A DNA stretch of 64,000 nt from Leisingera sp. NJS204. Its GTDB lineage: Bacteria > Pseudomonadota > Alphaproteobacteria > Rhodobacterales > Rhodobacteraceae. The stretch is from positions 1,789,501 through 1,853,500 of the forward strand of contig NZ_CP035417.1 in the NCBI RefSeq assembly GCF_004123675.1, written 5' to 3'. How positions within the stretch are numbered: position 1 is the stretch's first letter; each line of letters opens with the position of its first letter. The translations under genes were made by a program, and so were the position numbers. The notes below the pieces were generated by a model. That model was given only the letters and a program-made list of their open reading frames with translations. It did not search any database and was not told the DNA's origin. Shown here piece after piece: positions 50,106-59,188 of this stretch.

Positions 50106-50130
50106 CCCCGCCCGGAGTATGCGGGCGGGG
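50106..50130 (-). terminator. rho-independent terminator of the FadL-type porin gene
   Basis: CCCCGCCCG (50106-50114) pairs with CGGGCGGGG (50122-50130). On the minus strand it is followed by TTTTCTTTTGC. It lies 25 bases past the porin stop. Confidence 0.88.
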
Positions 50131-50154
50131 TCAGGTTGTCCGTCTTGCGGCGCT

Positions 50155-51270
50155 TTAGAAGTTGTAGCCGATTTTCATGCCAAAGCTGACCGCGTCGTTA
50201 TCCTGAAAGTTGGTAACCGGGTTGCCGCCGGGGGAGGCGACCGAGTCGCCCAGCTGGGTGTAGCGGATGCCGGCCGAGATCGTCATCTTGTCCTGCTTGT
50301 ACTGCACGCCAAGCCGGATCGCTTCATAACCATGGGTCGGTGCCAGCGGCGACACCAGGTCATCCCCGTCCACATCCGCATAGATCAGCGCCAAAGACCC
50401 CGACCAGTTTTCGTTGAACTTGCGGCCAATCCCCAATGTGTAGGTAAAGGAGTCGTCCAGATCGATCAGGTCACGGCCCAATTGCCCGGGAACCAGATCG
50501 GTCACGCTGTGCTCTGCCCAGCGGATACCGCCGAACAGCAGCGTGTCTGCGGCGATACCGGTCTGGAAGTCCAGGTTGACCGATTGCGGCGTCTTGGTCT
50601 TGGTTGAGGTTGTTGTGTTCGCAGCCGGGAAACCGGCAAAAGTTTCGGTCAGGTCGAAATCATGTTCGATTTCAGAGCTGTATGTCAGCGCCGCGCGCAG
50701 GGCGATCTCTGGGATCTCATAGGCCACGCCGGCTACCCAGCCAAATGCGCCGTCTTTGTCTACCTTCACATTGTAGGTGCCGCCGGGAATGACGCTGTAG
50801 GCAAGACCGTTCAGATTGATTTCGCCGTCGATCTCCTGGTACCGGATACCGCCATGGGCGCTGAAACGCTCGTTGAACTTGTAGCGCAAAAGGGCAGTCA
50901 CGGCATTTGCATCCGCCTGCGCCTTGGTGCCGCCGAGAAGTGCAGAACCACTCGCCGGGTAGAGCACATCCACACCCCAAGGCTGGTCGAAGATCACGGC
51001 AAAGGACAGTTGATCGTTGATGTCCCGCTTGTAGCCTGCGCCGAACATGTTGAAGCGGTCGCCGACATCTCCGGAAGCGGAGCCAAGCGGGTTCAGCGCC
51101 GTGCGGTCATTGCCCGACAGATCCACGGATGTCGTCGCGAATGAGAATTCTGCGTAGGTGCCTTCTTCAAAGATGATGCCGATCGGCTGGCCGGTGCGGT
51201 CAAGACCGCTTGCCATGGCAGAACCCGATGCCAGCGCCAATGCCGCCGATGTTGCAAGATAGCGTTTCAT
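50155..51270 (-). CDS. OmpP1/FadL-family outer-membrane porin
   Basis: This 371-residue protein starts at ATG 51270 (MKRYLATSAALALASGSAMA) and has a cleavable signal. It matches the FadL/TodX class of hydrophobic-substrate channels: alternating strand pattern, GFPAANTTTSTKTKTPQSVNLDFQTGIAADTLLFGGIRW, and a C-terminal FGMKIGYNF ending in Phe. The normal FadL N-terminal hatch segment (S-x-x-AG) is less clear here. It sits between two EamA exporters on the same strand. ATG is preceded by AGGGAGGAAAA. Confidence 0.88.
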   Translation of the reverse strand: MKRYLATSAALALASGSAMASGLDRTGQPIGIIFEEGTYAEFSFATTSVDLSGNDRTALNPLGSASGDVGDRFNMFGAGYKRDINDQLSFAVIFDQPWGVDVLYPASGSALLGGTKAQADANAVTALLRYKFNERFSAHGGIRYQEIDGEINLNGLAYSVIPGGTYNVKVDKDGAFGWVAGVAYEIPEIALRAALTYSSEIEHDFDLTETFAGFPAANTTTSTKTKTPQSVNLDFQTGIAADTLLFGGIRWAEHSVTDLVPGQLGRDLIDLDDSFTYTLGIGRKFNENWSGSLALIYADVDGDDLVSPLAPTHGYEAIRLGVQYKQDKMTISAGIRYTQLGDSVASPGGNPVTNFQDNDAVSFGMKIGYNF

Positions 51271-51373
51271 TTTTCCTCCCTGAATTGCGGCCTGTAAGGG
51301 CCGCTTTACGCGAACGTAATCGGGCCGAATTCCGCAAATCAACATTAACCGCACGGCAACTTGCCGGATTCGA

Positions 51374-52258
51374 TCAATTCTCAAGGGTTTCAGGGGGCCG
51401 CTTCGCAATTATATTAAGGTAATTTGCAATGCAGATGATTGCGGCGCCGCTCAGTACCCAGACATCCAAGGCTTCACCATAGATCACCATACCCAGAATG
51501 GCGATAGCGGGCAGGCGGGCGAAATCCACCGGCACCACCACGCTGGCAGGCGCCAGCGACAGCGCGGTTGTCAGGCAGAAATGCGCGGTCAGACCGGCAA
51601 TGCCGATCAGCACCAGCCAGGGCAGGGTGGTGGCGTCCGGCAAGGCCATGCCGCCGTCCCAGCCCGCTGCCAGCAGACCCATCACCAGCTGCATGGCGGT
51701 GAGCCAGAACAGAATTGAGGCCGTTGTTTCGTGCCGGGTCAGCCGCTTGGTCAGGATCGCAGTAAGCGCAAAGAAGATGGCGCAGCTGGCGGCGGCAAGG
51801 ATGCCAAGGTTCAGCGTTTCCGGACTGGGGCGGGCGACAATCAGAATGCCGGCAAACCCAATGCCTGCGGCAAACATCCGGCGCCGGCTGAGGGCTTCGC
51901 CCAGCAACAATGGCGACAAAATAATCACCCACAGGGGCGAGGTGAACTCCAGGGCAAAGACCTGTGCCAGCGGCACTAGCGTCACCGCCAGAAACCAAAG
52001 GTTCTGACCGGTGAAATGGAAGAGGTTGCGCACAGCATGGACACCCAGCCGTGTGCTGCTGACCTGATGCCATTTGCCCGATACGGTCAGCAAGCTTACG
52101 ACAATGATGACCCCGACCAGGCTGCGATAAGCCATGATTTCAAAGGTATCCAGCGTTAAACCGGCTTCGCGCCCGGCAATCGCCATGGCGGAGAACGAGA
52201 CAATGGCCCCGATCATCCAAAGTGCAGCCAATCCCGCGCGTGCTTCGCTTTGTGACAT
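51374..52258 (-). CDS. EamA-family (DMT) transporter
   Basis: This 294-residue membrane protein has two EamA repeats, with YRSLVGVIIVVSLL, VPLAQVFALEFTSPLWVIILSPLLLGEALSRRRM and a second repeat ending VIYGEALDVWVLSGAAIICIANYLNI. It is a distinct paralogue of the EamA gene at 49131 and lies just upstream of the FadL-type porin, which starts 104 bases after its stop. The substrate is unknown. Confidence 0.9.
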   Translation of the reverse strand: MSQSEARAGLAALWMIGAIVSFSAMAIAGREAGLTLDTFEIMAYRSLVGVIIVVSLLTVSGKWHQVSSTRLGVHAVRNLFHFTGQNLWFLAVTLVPLAQVFALEFTSPLWVIILSPLLLGEALSRRRMFAAGIGFAGILIVARPSPETLNLGILAAASCAIFFALTAILTKRLTRHETTASILFWLTAMQLVMGLLAAGWDGGMALPDATTLPWLVLIGIAGLTAHFCLTTALSLAPASVVVPVDFARLPAIAILGMVIYGEALDVWVLSGAAIICIANYLNIIAKRPPETLEN

Positions 52259-52395
52259 GCTTGCCCCGTTGCCTAACCCGCGTGAACAGAGGGGGAAAAC
52301 CCCCTGAGGTCAAGTACAACAAGCTGCGGATGCGGCTGATCTGGCACAGGCTTGGACAGTGTCCGGTTTGGCCGGAGTACGCCAGACGTTTGGCT

Positions 52396-53913
52396 TTACG
52401 CCGCTTTGCGGCGCATGGTTGGCGAATCCAGGGAGCGGCCTGAATTGATATAAGATGTCGCCAAAGCTACAGGGTCAAAATCCACCCGTTTCAAAAGGGT
52501 GCGGATTTCACCGGTCAATGCCTCAGTCACTTCCGATTGAGATCTGGTGGCATTCTTTTTCTCCGGCAGTACCGGCTGGCCGGAGTGGTTCAATGCCGCT
52601 AGTAAGCGGGCGGCACCTTCCGGTTTGGTGGCCTCTTCCAATGTGGTTTCAACAAAGTTGATCTGCTGCCCGAACTTCAGCAGGTAATAGGCATAGCGTG
52701 CCTCCATCTCCAGCGCATACCAGAGCGCCCAGCCGATCTGCCCCAGCTGCCGGAAAGCGGACGGCGTCACAATGGTATTGGCGTAGCTCATGTCCAGATA
52801 CCACTGCCAGGAGATGGTTATGTTCTGGAAATCATTGCGGCCGACATAGCTGGCGCATTGCTTGGCCAGGTCGCGGCGCAGGATGATAACCGTGGTCCGG
52901 TTGCAGATGCTACTGTCTGCCAGTGCCTCGATCAGCCCGCATTTACCCAGGGTATGATTGGATTCCGCATAAGGCGCTTGCAGGGAGGCAAGTTTTTTTT
53001 GCCAGAAATCCCACATCATCCCGTCCATGCCTAGGGTGTTGAAGCTGCGCATATGGCGGATTTCGGGCATCGCTTTTCCGAAATCCTCTACCCCCAAAGG
53101 CTCATGAACTGAATTGATCTGCAGGTTGTCCTTCAGGAACTGAGCCAGCCAGGCCGTGCCGGTTCGTCCGGCGGACAGGGTGAAGATGAAGTCGCGCTTG
53201 CCGGTCTGTTCGGTCCCTGGCAACGAGACTGCAGCAGCTGGAGCATCAGCTGGGCGCTGATAGCCGAACTTGCGGATCTCAGCGGCACATTGTTCCTCAA
53301 TAACATCCGCGGCCATTGGGAATTTGCGGAACATGGCTGCCGGTTCGGTACCGGACTTCGGGCGAATTGCGCCCTTGGCGCGCAGGTTGGAAAACCGCTC
53401 CCACAGCCCGTCTATGCCAAGTGCTGCGATGTCTTTTTCCAAGTGCTCATAGCGCAGATAGACATCCAGCGCGCCGGGGCCGTCCAGCGGTGCAATGCGC
53501 GGATTATCAGCCAAAGTGCTTCGGCAAAGACTTACGAACTTTCCAAAGTCAGCTCCGGTCCTTTCACCGCCTTCCCAGAAATACCTGGAAATCGCGGCGT
53601 CAAAAGGGTCGCGCCAGATCGTGACTTTGGTGTAGCTGTTCCAAATCTCTTGCGGGATCCGTGCTTTGACCTGAGGCGCGGACATGTGATTATAGAAGGT
53701 TTCCAGACTCTGTGACCCGTCCGGCCATGTTTGGCTCTCAAAATTCTGTGCGCCGCAATAGCCCAGGCCGGCACGGGTATCTTCGTCTTCAGAAGAAACC
53801 GGTGTGATGACACTGTTGTCGTCACAGAAACTGGACAGGGCGATCTCAAACGACGTGCCGCCGGTCTTCTTGGTCTTAATAAAGATCAGCTTCAACGGGT
53901 GGCAAATGATCAT
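52396..53913 (-). CDS. tandem sulfotransferase-like protein
   Basis: This 505-residue protein has two sulfotransferase-like modules. The N-terminal one has a PAPS phosphosulfate loop FIKTKKTGGTSFEIAL near residues 10-25 and the 3'-phosphate helix VTIWRDPFDAAISRYFW. The C-terminal one has FTLSAGRTGTAWLAQFLKD and ILRRDLAKQCASYVGRND. I chose ATG 53913 (MIICHPLKLIF), which follows TTTGGAGAATCC. By eye it is somewhat less GC-rich than its neighbours and may be laterally acquired. The acceptor substrate is unknown. Confidence 0.8.
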   Translation of the reverse strand: MIICHPLKLIFIKTKKTGGTSFEIALSSFCDDNSVITPVSSEDEDTRAGLGYCGAQNFESQTWPDGSQSLETFYNHMSAPQVKARIPQEIWNSYTKVTIWRDPFDAAISRYFWEGGERTGADFGKFVSLCRSTLADNPRIAPLDGPGALDVYLRYEHLEKDIAALGIDGLWERFSNLRAKGAIRPKSGTEPAAMFRKFPMAADVIEEQCAAEIRKFGYQRPADAPAAAVSLPGTEQTGKRDFIFTLSAGRTGTAWLAQFLKDNLQINSVHEPLGVEDFGKAMPEIRHMRSFNTLGMDGMMWDFWQKKLASLQAPYAESNHTLGKCGLIEALADSSICNRTTVIILRRDLAKQCASYVGRNDFQNITISWQWYLDMSYANTIVTPSAFRQLGQIGWALWYALEMEARYAYYLLKFGQQINFVETTLEEATKPEGAARLLAALNHSGQPVLPEKKNATRSQSEVTEALTGEIRTLLKRVDFDPVALATSYINSGRSLDSPTMRRKAA

Positions 53914-54025
53914 TGGATTCTCCAAACCGGCTGTGTTTGGGGAAATATTTCAAAAATGCCTGACAGATTGGTTAACCAGATCAGGCAATTTTGCGGCAAA
54001 GGCGTCGGCCGCGGCCAAATAAAAA

Positions 54026-54046
54026 CCCCGGCCGCAGGGGCCGGGG
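54026..54046 (-). terminator. rho-independent terminator of guaA
   Basis: CCCCGGCC (54026-54033) pairs with GGCCGGGG (54039-54046). On the minus strand it is followed by TTTTTATTTGG. Confidence 0.9.
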
Positions 54047-54062
54047 CTGAAGGTCTTTCAGA

Positions 54063-55631
54063 TCATTCCCACTCGATGGTGCCGGGAGGCTTCGAGGTAA
54101 TGTCATAGGTACAGCGGTTGATGCCCTTGACCTCATTGATGATCCTAGTGGCGGTTTCCCCCAGGAATTCATGGCTGAACGGATAATAATCGGCTGTCAT
54201 GCCATCGACCGAGGTCACCGCGCGCAGGGCGCAGGCAAAATCATAGGTGCGGCCGTCGCCCATCACGCCAACGGTGCGGACCGGCAGGATGGCCACGAAG
54301 GCCTGCCAGATATCGTCATAAAGACCGTGCTTGCGGATCTGGTCGATATAGACCGCATCGGCCTCGCGCAGGATCTCCAGCTTTTCGCGGGTGATCTCGC
54401 CCGGGCAGCGGATTGCCAGACCCGGTCCAGGGAAGGGGTGGCGGCCGATGAAGCTTGCGGGCAGGCCCAGCTCGCGGCCCAATGCGCGGACCTCGTCCTT
54501 GAACAGCTCGCGCAGGGGTTCGACCAGTTTCAGCCCCATCTTCTCCGGCAGGCCGCCCACGTTGTGGTGCGACTTGATGGTGACCGACGGGCCGCCCGAG
54601 AAGGACACCGATTCAATCACATCCGGGTACAGGGTGCCCTGTGCCAAGAACTCGGCGCCCTCAATCGTGTTGGCGTGTTTCTGGAACACGTCAATGAACA
54701 GCTTGCCAATGATTTTGCGTTTGGTTTCCGGGTCGCTTTGGCCGTCCAGCTCGCCCAGGAACAGCTCCTGCTCATCCGCGTGGATCAGCTGGATGTTGTA
54801 ATTGTCGCGGAACATCGCGACAACTTCTTCCGCCTCGTTCTTGCGCAACAGGCCGTGGTCGACAAACACACAGGTCAGCTGATCGCCGATCGCCTCGTGG
54901 ATCAGAATCGCAGCCACCGAGCTGTCGACGCCGCCGGACAGACCGCAGATCACCTGCTTGTCGCCAACCTGCTCGCGGATCTTTTCGATCATCTGCTCGC
55001 GGTAGGCGCCCATGGTCCAGTCGCCAGAGAAACCCGCCAGTTTGACAAAGTTCTCATACAGCTTGGCACCGTTCGGGGTGTGATGCACTTCCGGGTGGAA
55101 CTGCACCGCATAGAAATTGCGGCTGACATCGGCGGCGATGGCAAAGGGCGCGTTGGGGGAGGTGCCGTAGACCTCAAACCCCGGGGCGATCTTGCTCACG
55201 TGGTCGCCGTGCGACATCCAGACCTGCTCGCGGTCGCTGTCGTCTGTGAACCAGCCTTCCAGCAGCGGCGGTGTCTCCACCGTGGGGGAGACAAAGGCGC
55301 GGCCGAATTCGGCGGTGCCGTGGCCGCTCTCAACCGTGCCGCCCAGTTGGTGCATCATCACCTGCTGGCCATAGCAGATGCCCAGGATCGGCACGCCATA
55401 GTCGAAAATCTCCTGCGGCGCACGCGGCGACCCTTCGCGGGTCACGCTGTCCGGCCCGCCCGAGAAGATCACAGCTTTGGGCGCCAGCTCGCGCACAAAC
55501 TCCATGGTGACATTCTGATAGGGGTGGATTTCGCAATAGACGTTCAGCTCGCGCAGGCGGCGTGCAATCAGCTGCGTGACTTGGCTGCCAAAGTCGATGA
55601 TGAGAAGGCGGTCATGGGATGTCTCTGTCAT
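54063..55631 (-). CDS. guaA: GMP synthase (glutamine-hydrolysing)
   Basis: This 522-residue enzyme aminates XMP to GMP. The N-terminal glutaminase has the nucleophile in [18 protein letters not shown] and His/Glu in [13 protein letters not shown]. The PP-loop is in [23 protein letters not shown]. The C-terminal dimerisation domain ends [20 protein letters not shown]. It is a full-length two-domain protein, divergent from the MttB-family gene. Confidence 0.97.
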   Translation of the reverse strand: MTETSHDRLLIIDFGSQVTQLIARRLRELNVYCEIHPYQNVTMEFVRELAPKAVIFSGGPDSVTREGSPRAPQEIFDYGVPILGICYGQQVMMHQLGGTVESGHGTAEFGRAFVSPTVETPPLLEGWFTDDSDREQVWMSHGDHVSKIAPGFEVYGTSPNAPFAIAADVSRNFYAVQFHPEVHHTPNGAKLYENFVKLAGFSGDWTMGAYREQMIEKIREQVGDKQVICGLSGGVDSSVAAILIHEAIGDQLTCVFVDHGLLRKNEAEEVVAMFRDNYNIQLIHADEQELFLGELDGQSDPETKRKIIGKLFIDVFQKHANTIEGAEFLAQGTLYPDVIESVSFSGGPSVTIKSHHNVGGLPEKMGLKLVEPLRELFKDEVRALGRELGLPASFIGRHPFPGPGLAIRCPGEITREKLEILREADAVYIDQIRKHGLYDDIWQAFVAILPVRTVGVMGDGRTYDFACALRAVTSVDGMTADYYPFSHEFLGETATRIINEVKGINRCTYDITSKPPGTIEWE

Positions 55632-55756
55632 GCACGCGCCATAGGCCAGGAATGCCTTTTCCGCAAGAGGGTTTGCGCCTGCGCCGGCCCGCAGCCGCGA
55701 TTTTCACGGCAGACCGGTCCTGAAGCTGGCCAGGGTATGCGAAAGTTCACAGTCAC

Positions 55757-55774
55757 GGTGCAAATGGTGCAAAA
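55757..55774 (+). repeat. tandem 9-base repeat upstream of the MttB-family gene
   Basis: GGTGCAAAT (55757-55765) is followed at once by GGTGCAAAA (55766-55774). It could be an operator for the divergent guaA/MttB-family promoters, but it may be chance. Confidence 0.3.
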
Positions 55775-55883
55775 TGCCCCGCCAATGTCGCTTTTCAACT
55801 TGAATGGCCGTAATCCTGCGGCGGCGTGGTGTGAGGTGGCTATAATACCCATCGCAATGAAATGCCTGTGGTGAGGATAAACC

Positions 55884-57428
55884 ATGACAGAAGCAGCACC
55901 GCGCCGTCGCGCACGGGGTGGCGGCGGCGCCGCCCGCCGCGCCGAACGCACCAGCGTCAAGATCGAGACCGCGAAGTACATCGAGCGCAACATTCCGAAC
56001 TTCGAGGTTCTGAACGAGGAAGCGCTGGAGATCATCGAATACAACGCGGATACCATCCTGGAAGAGGTCGGCGTCAACTTCGTTGACAACCCGGCGGCGC
56101 TGGAGCGCTGGCGCGAAGCCGGTGCAGACGTCAACGGCGAGCGCGTGCGCATCCCCCGCGGACTGGCCCGCAAGCTGTGCGAAACAGCTCCGTCCGAGTT
56201 CACCCAGCACGCCCGCAACCCGGAGAAATCCGTGGTTATCGGCGGCCGCAACATGGTGCTGGCGCCGGTCTACGGCCCGCCGTTTGTGCGCGACGCTCAA
56301 GGCGGACGCCGCTACGCGACCATGGATGACTTCAACAAATTCGTGAAGCTCGCCTATATGTCCAAATGGCTGCATCACTCGGGCGGCACCGTCTGCGAGC
56401 CTACCGATATCCCGGTGAACAAGCGCCACCTGGACATGCTGATGGCGCATATGACCCTCAGCGATAAACCGTTCATGGGGTCGGTTACCGAACCCAGCCG
56501 CGCGCAGGACTCGGTCGACATGGCCGGCATCCTGTTCGGCAAGGAGTTCGTGCAGAACAACACCGTGATGACCTCGCTCACCAACATCAACTCGCCGATG
56601 ACTTTCGACGATGTGATGATGGGCTCGCTGGAAGTCTACGCAAAGAACAATCAGGCCTGCATCATCTCGCCCTTCATCGTTGGCGGCGCCATGGCGCCGG
56701 TGTCGGTTGCGGGCACCCTCACGCAGGTTCTGGCCGAGGTTCTGGCCGGTGTCGCCTACAGCCAGCTGTGCCGCGCAGGCGCGCCGGTGATCTTTGGCGC
56801 CATGGTGACCTCGATCGACATGAACTCGGGCGCGCCGACCTTTGGCACCCCGGAAGCGTCGCACATCACCTATGGCGCCGGCCAGCTGGCCCGCCGCATG
56901 AACCTGCCGTACCGTTCGGCCGGCTCTTTCTGCGGCTCCAAACTGCCCGACGCGCAGGCGGCCTATGAGACCGCGAACTCGCTCAACATGGGTCTTCTGT
57001 CGGGCGTGAACTTCCAGCTGCACTCCTGCGGCTGGCTCGAAGGCGGCCTGGTTGCCGACTTTGAGAAGTTCGTGATGGACGCCGACCAGCTGGGTGTGCT
57101 GCACGGCCTGGCCAAAGGCGTGTCGGTGGACGAAAACGCCCAGGCGATGGACGCCATCCGCGAAGTCGGACCCGGCGGCCACTATCTGGGCTGCGCCCAC
57201 ACCCAGGAGAACTTCAAATCGGCCTTCTGGAAGTCCGAACTGCTCGACTACAAACCCTTTGAGCAGTGGGAAGAGGAAGGCGCGCGCGACACCTATTCGC
57301 TGGCGACCAACCGCGTCGAGAAACTGCTGGCCACTTACGAGCAGCCGGCGCTGGACCCGGCCATCAAAATGGCTCTGGACGAGTATGTGACTGAAAAGAA
57401 AGCTTCGATGCCCGACGCGTTCATGTAA
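55884..57428 (+). CDS. MttB-family corrinoid-dependent methyltransferase, non-pyrrolysine
   Basis: This 514-residue protein belongs to the trimethylamine methyltransferase (MttB) superfamily: VLAPVYGPPFVRDAQGGRRYATMDDFNKF, GSVTEPSRAQDSVDMAGILFGKEF, SPFIVGGAMAPVSVAGTLTQVLAEVLAG and GAPVIFGAMVTSIDMNSGAP are family blocks. There is no in-frame TAG, so it lacks pyrrolysine and probably acts on a quaternary amine such as glycine betaine, as MtgB-type relatives do. It starts MTEAAPRRRARGGGGAARRAERTSV, a basic tail. No corrinoid protein gene is nearby. Confidence 0.88.
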   Translation: MTEAAPRRRARGGGGAARRAERTSVKIETAKYIERNIPNFEVLNEEALEIIEYNADTILEEVGVNFVDNPAALERWREAGADVNGERVRIPRGLARKLCETAPSEFTQHARNPEKSVVIGGRNMVLAPVYGPPFVRDAQGGRRYATMDDFNKFVKLAYMSKWLHHSGGTVCEPTDIPVNKRHLDMLMAHMTLSDKPFMGSVTEPSRAQDSVDMAGILFGKEFVQNNTVMTSLTNINSPMTFDDVMMGSLEVYAKNNQACIISPFIVGGAMAPVSVAGTLTQVLAEVLAGVAYSQLCRAGAPVIFGAMVTSIDMNSGAPTFGTPEASHITYGAGQLARRMNLPYRSAGSFCGSKLPDAQAAYETANSLNMGLLSGVNFQLHSCGWLEGGLVADFEKFVMDADQLGVLHGLAKGVSVDENAQAMDAIREVGPGGHYLGCAHTQENFKSAFWKSELLDYKPFEQWEEEGARDTYSLATNRVEKLLATYEQPALDPAIKMALDEYVTEKKASMPDAFM

Positions 57429-57443
57429 TCGCGCAGGTACAGC

Positions 57444-57803
57444 TTAGGGGCAGGGGGCAGTCGCCTCTGCCGCAGCAGAACGGCGGTCCTGAAAGGCCGC
57501 CGTTTCTGTTTTTGGCCGGGTCGCAGTATTGCGCAGAAAGGCGGCTTCGCCCGCCAGCGCGATCAGCACATCCACATGCCGGATCAGCGAATATCCCGCT
57601 TCACCTGCCTTGCGTGCGGTGTCCTGCGCGCTTTCCAGCTCCAGGAGCTGCATTACGGCAGCTACCGGCTTGGGCAGGGTCCCGTACCCCAAAATCCGGC
57701 GCAGATCCCGCTGTCGGCTATAGTTCTGCGCCCCCAGCCGAGCAGCCCTTGCCAGAATCCGCGGGCGCCGGAGCAATGTAAGCCGGGTGTATACGTCCTG
57801 CAT
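57444..57803 (-). CDS. DUF6477 family protein
   Basis: This 119-residue protein reads MQDVYTRLTLLRRPRILARAARLGAQNYSRQRDLRRILGYG and GYSLIRHVDVLIALAGEA. It looks like DUF6477, a small family I associate with Rhodobacterales. The function is unknown. It faces away from the DUF6456 gene, with a 233-base gap (57804-58036) where I see no further gene. Confidence 0.75.
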   Translation of the reverse strand: MQDVYTRLTLLRRPRILARAARLGAQNYSRQRDLRRILGYGTLPKPVAAVMQLLELESAQDTARKAGEAGYSLIRHVDVLIALAGEAAFLRNTATRPKTETAAFQDRRSAAAEATAPCP

Positions 57804-58036
57804 GGTCCTCTCCTTTCAATTCTCTGTACCGGATCTGCTATATCACAACCTATTGTGGTGTTGCGGCGAGGGGGCTACCGGCGAACGGTACGTTTTGTGA
57901 TGATTATGTTTTCTCTGGAAACAATGGGGCCTGATCCGCGCATTTGTTCAACTACAGTCAGGCGTACGTGGAAAAGCCTCAGGCGCTATTGATTGCGGCT
58001 GACAGGCTGGCCTGGCTGACGACCGGGGCTTGATAT

Positions 58037-59116
58037 ATGCAAAACATACCGCACGCGTCCCTGCCTGGCTGGGTGCCGCTTGAGACATGCCGATACCTTC
58101 AGCACACAGAGGCAGGCCGCCCGATCCGGCAATTGGCCCGCAAGGCCGGGTGTCATCCCTCCACCATCCTGCGGCAGGTCAGGCGGGTGGAGACCTTGCG
58201 GGATGATCCGCTGATCGACGAAGTTCTGACCTACCTTGCCGGGCGTTACCAGGCAGCACCGGGGAAACCCGGAAAATCCGGCTCCGGCCCGGGCAAACCG
58301 GCGGGACGGGGATTGACCGCCGGGTTCGAGCAGGAGGCCGCCAGTGTTCTGACCCTGCTCAGCCGCGGCGGTGCGGTTCTGGCTGCGGCTGAGGGCATGG
58401 AAATGGCCGTGGTGGTGCGCGAAGGCACCGAGGCAGACGGACAGAAAGTGGCCGTCTCGCGCCCGCTGGCCGGTGCATTGGCGCTGACCGGCTGGATTTC
58501 CTGTGCCCGCCGGGGCCGGATCAGCCGGTATGCCATCACCCCATCAGGGCGCAGCGCCTTAAACCGGATTATTGCCGATCAGGAGAACCGGGCGCGGGCC
58601 CGTCTGGAGGGCGGCTTTGCCGAAGCCCAGACGCCGTTTCTGGCGCCCGAAGACAGCGACAAATCCAGTTATGGCCGCAAGCCGCGCTACGGCGGATCCG
58701 AGACGCCGCTGGAGATGCTGGCCCGGCTGTCGGACAAGGATGGCAATTCCTTTTTGACCCCAGGCATGATCAGCGCCGGAAAGCGCCTGCGGGAGGATTT
58801 CGAGCTGGCTCAGATCAGCAGCCATCTGATGCAGGAGAAGCTGTATTTTGCTAAAGGCAGCCAAGAGCTGCGCAGCAGCAGCCAGGAAGCCGGGGCTGCG
58901 GCGCGCAAGCGCATGACAGAGGCGCTGCAGACGCTGGGGATGGGGCTGAGCGATATCGCTCTGCGCTGCTGCTGCCATCTGGAAGGGCTGGAAACCGCTG
59001 AACGCAATCTGGGCTGGCCTGCGCGCTCGGGCAAGGTGGTGCTGCGTATCGCGCTGCAGCATTTGGCAGATTACTACGGCGAGACCAGCGCGCAGGAGGC
59101 TGAGCTGATCGGCTGA
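58037..59116 (+). CDS. DUF6456 helix-turn-helix protein
   Basis: This 359-residue protein has an N-terminal helix-turn-helix-like part (RPIRQLARKAGCHPSTILRQVRRVE), a Gly/Pro-rich linker near residue 80, then a winged-helix-like segment (SRYAITPSGRSALNRII). The DUF6456 C-terminus is ETPLEMLARLSDKDGNSFLTPGMISAGKRLREDFELAQI...RCCCHLEGLETAERNLGWPARSGKVVLRIALQHLADYYG. It is likely a DNA-binding protein of unknown target. A CCC triplet near the end (RCCCHLE) is unusual. Confidence 0.8.
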   Translation: MQNIPHASLPGWVPLETCRYLQHTEAGRPIRQLARKAGCHPSTILRQVRRVETLRDDPLIDEVLTYLAGRYQAAPGKPGKSGSGPGKPAGRGLTAGFEQEAASVLTLLSRGGAVLAAAEGMEMAVVVREGTEADGQKVAVSRPLAGALALTGWISCARRGRISRYAITPSGRSALNRIIADQENRARARLEGGFAEAQTPFLAPEDSDKSSYGRKPRYGGSETPLEMLARLSDKDGNSFLTPGMISAGKRLREDFELAQISSHLMQEKLYFAKGSQELRSSSQEAGAAARKRMTEALQTLGMGLSDIALRCCCHLEGLETAERNLGWPARSGKVVLRIALQHLADYYGETSAQEAELIG

Positions 59117-59139
59117 CCGCGCAGGCCCGGCAAACGAAA

Positions 59140-59163
59140 ACGGGCCCGCATTTTGCGGACCCG
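59140..59163 (-). terminator. rho-independent terminator of the peroxiredoxin gene
   Basis: ACGGGCCCGCA pairs with TGCGGACCCGT (59140-59163). On the minus strand it is followed by TTTTCGTTT. It lies 25 bases past the stop. Confidence 0.8.
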
Positions 59164-59188
59164 TATAAGTGCCTGAATTGGCAACGCC

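Noticed and set aside
54171-55874. A 567-codon open frame opposite guaA
   Set aside because: It lies wholly on the complementary strand of an unmistakable guaA gene and has no recognisable domain; GC-rich DNA often gives such frames.
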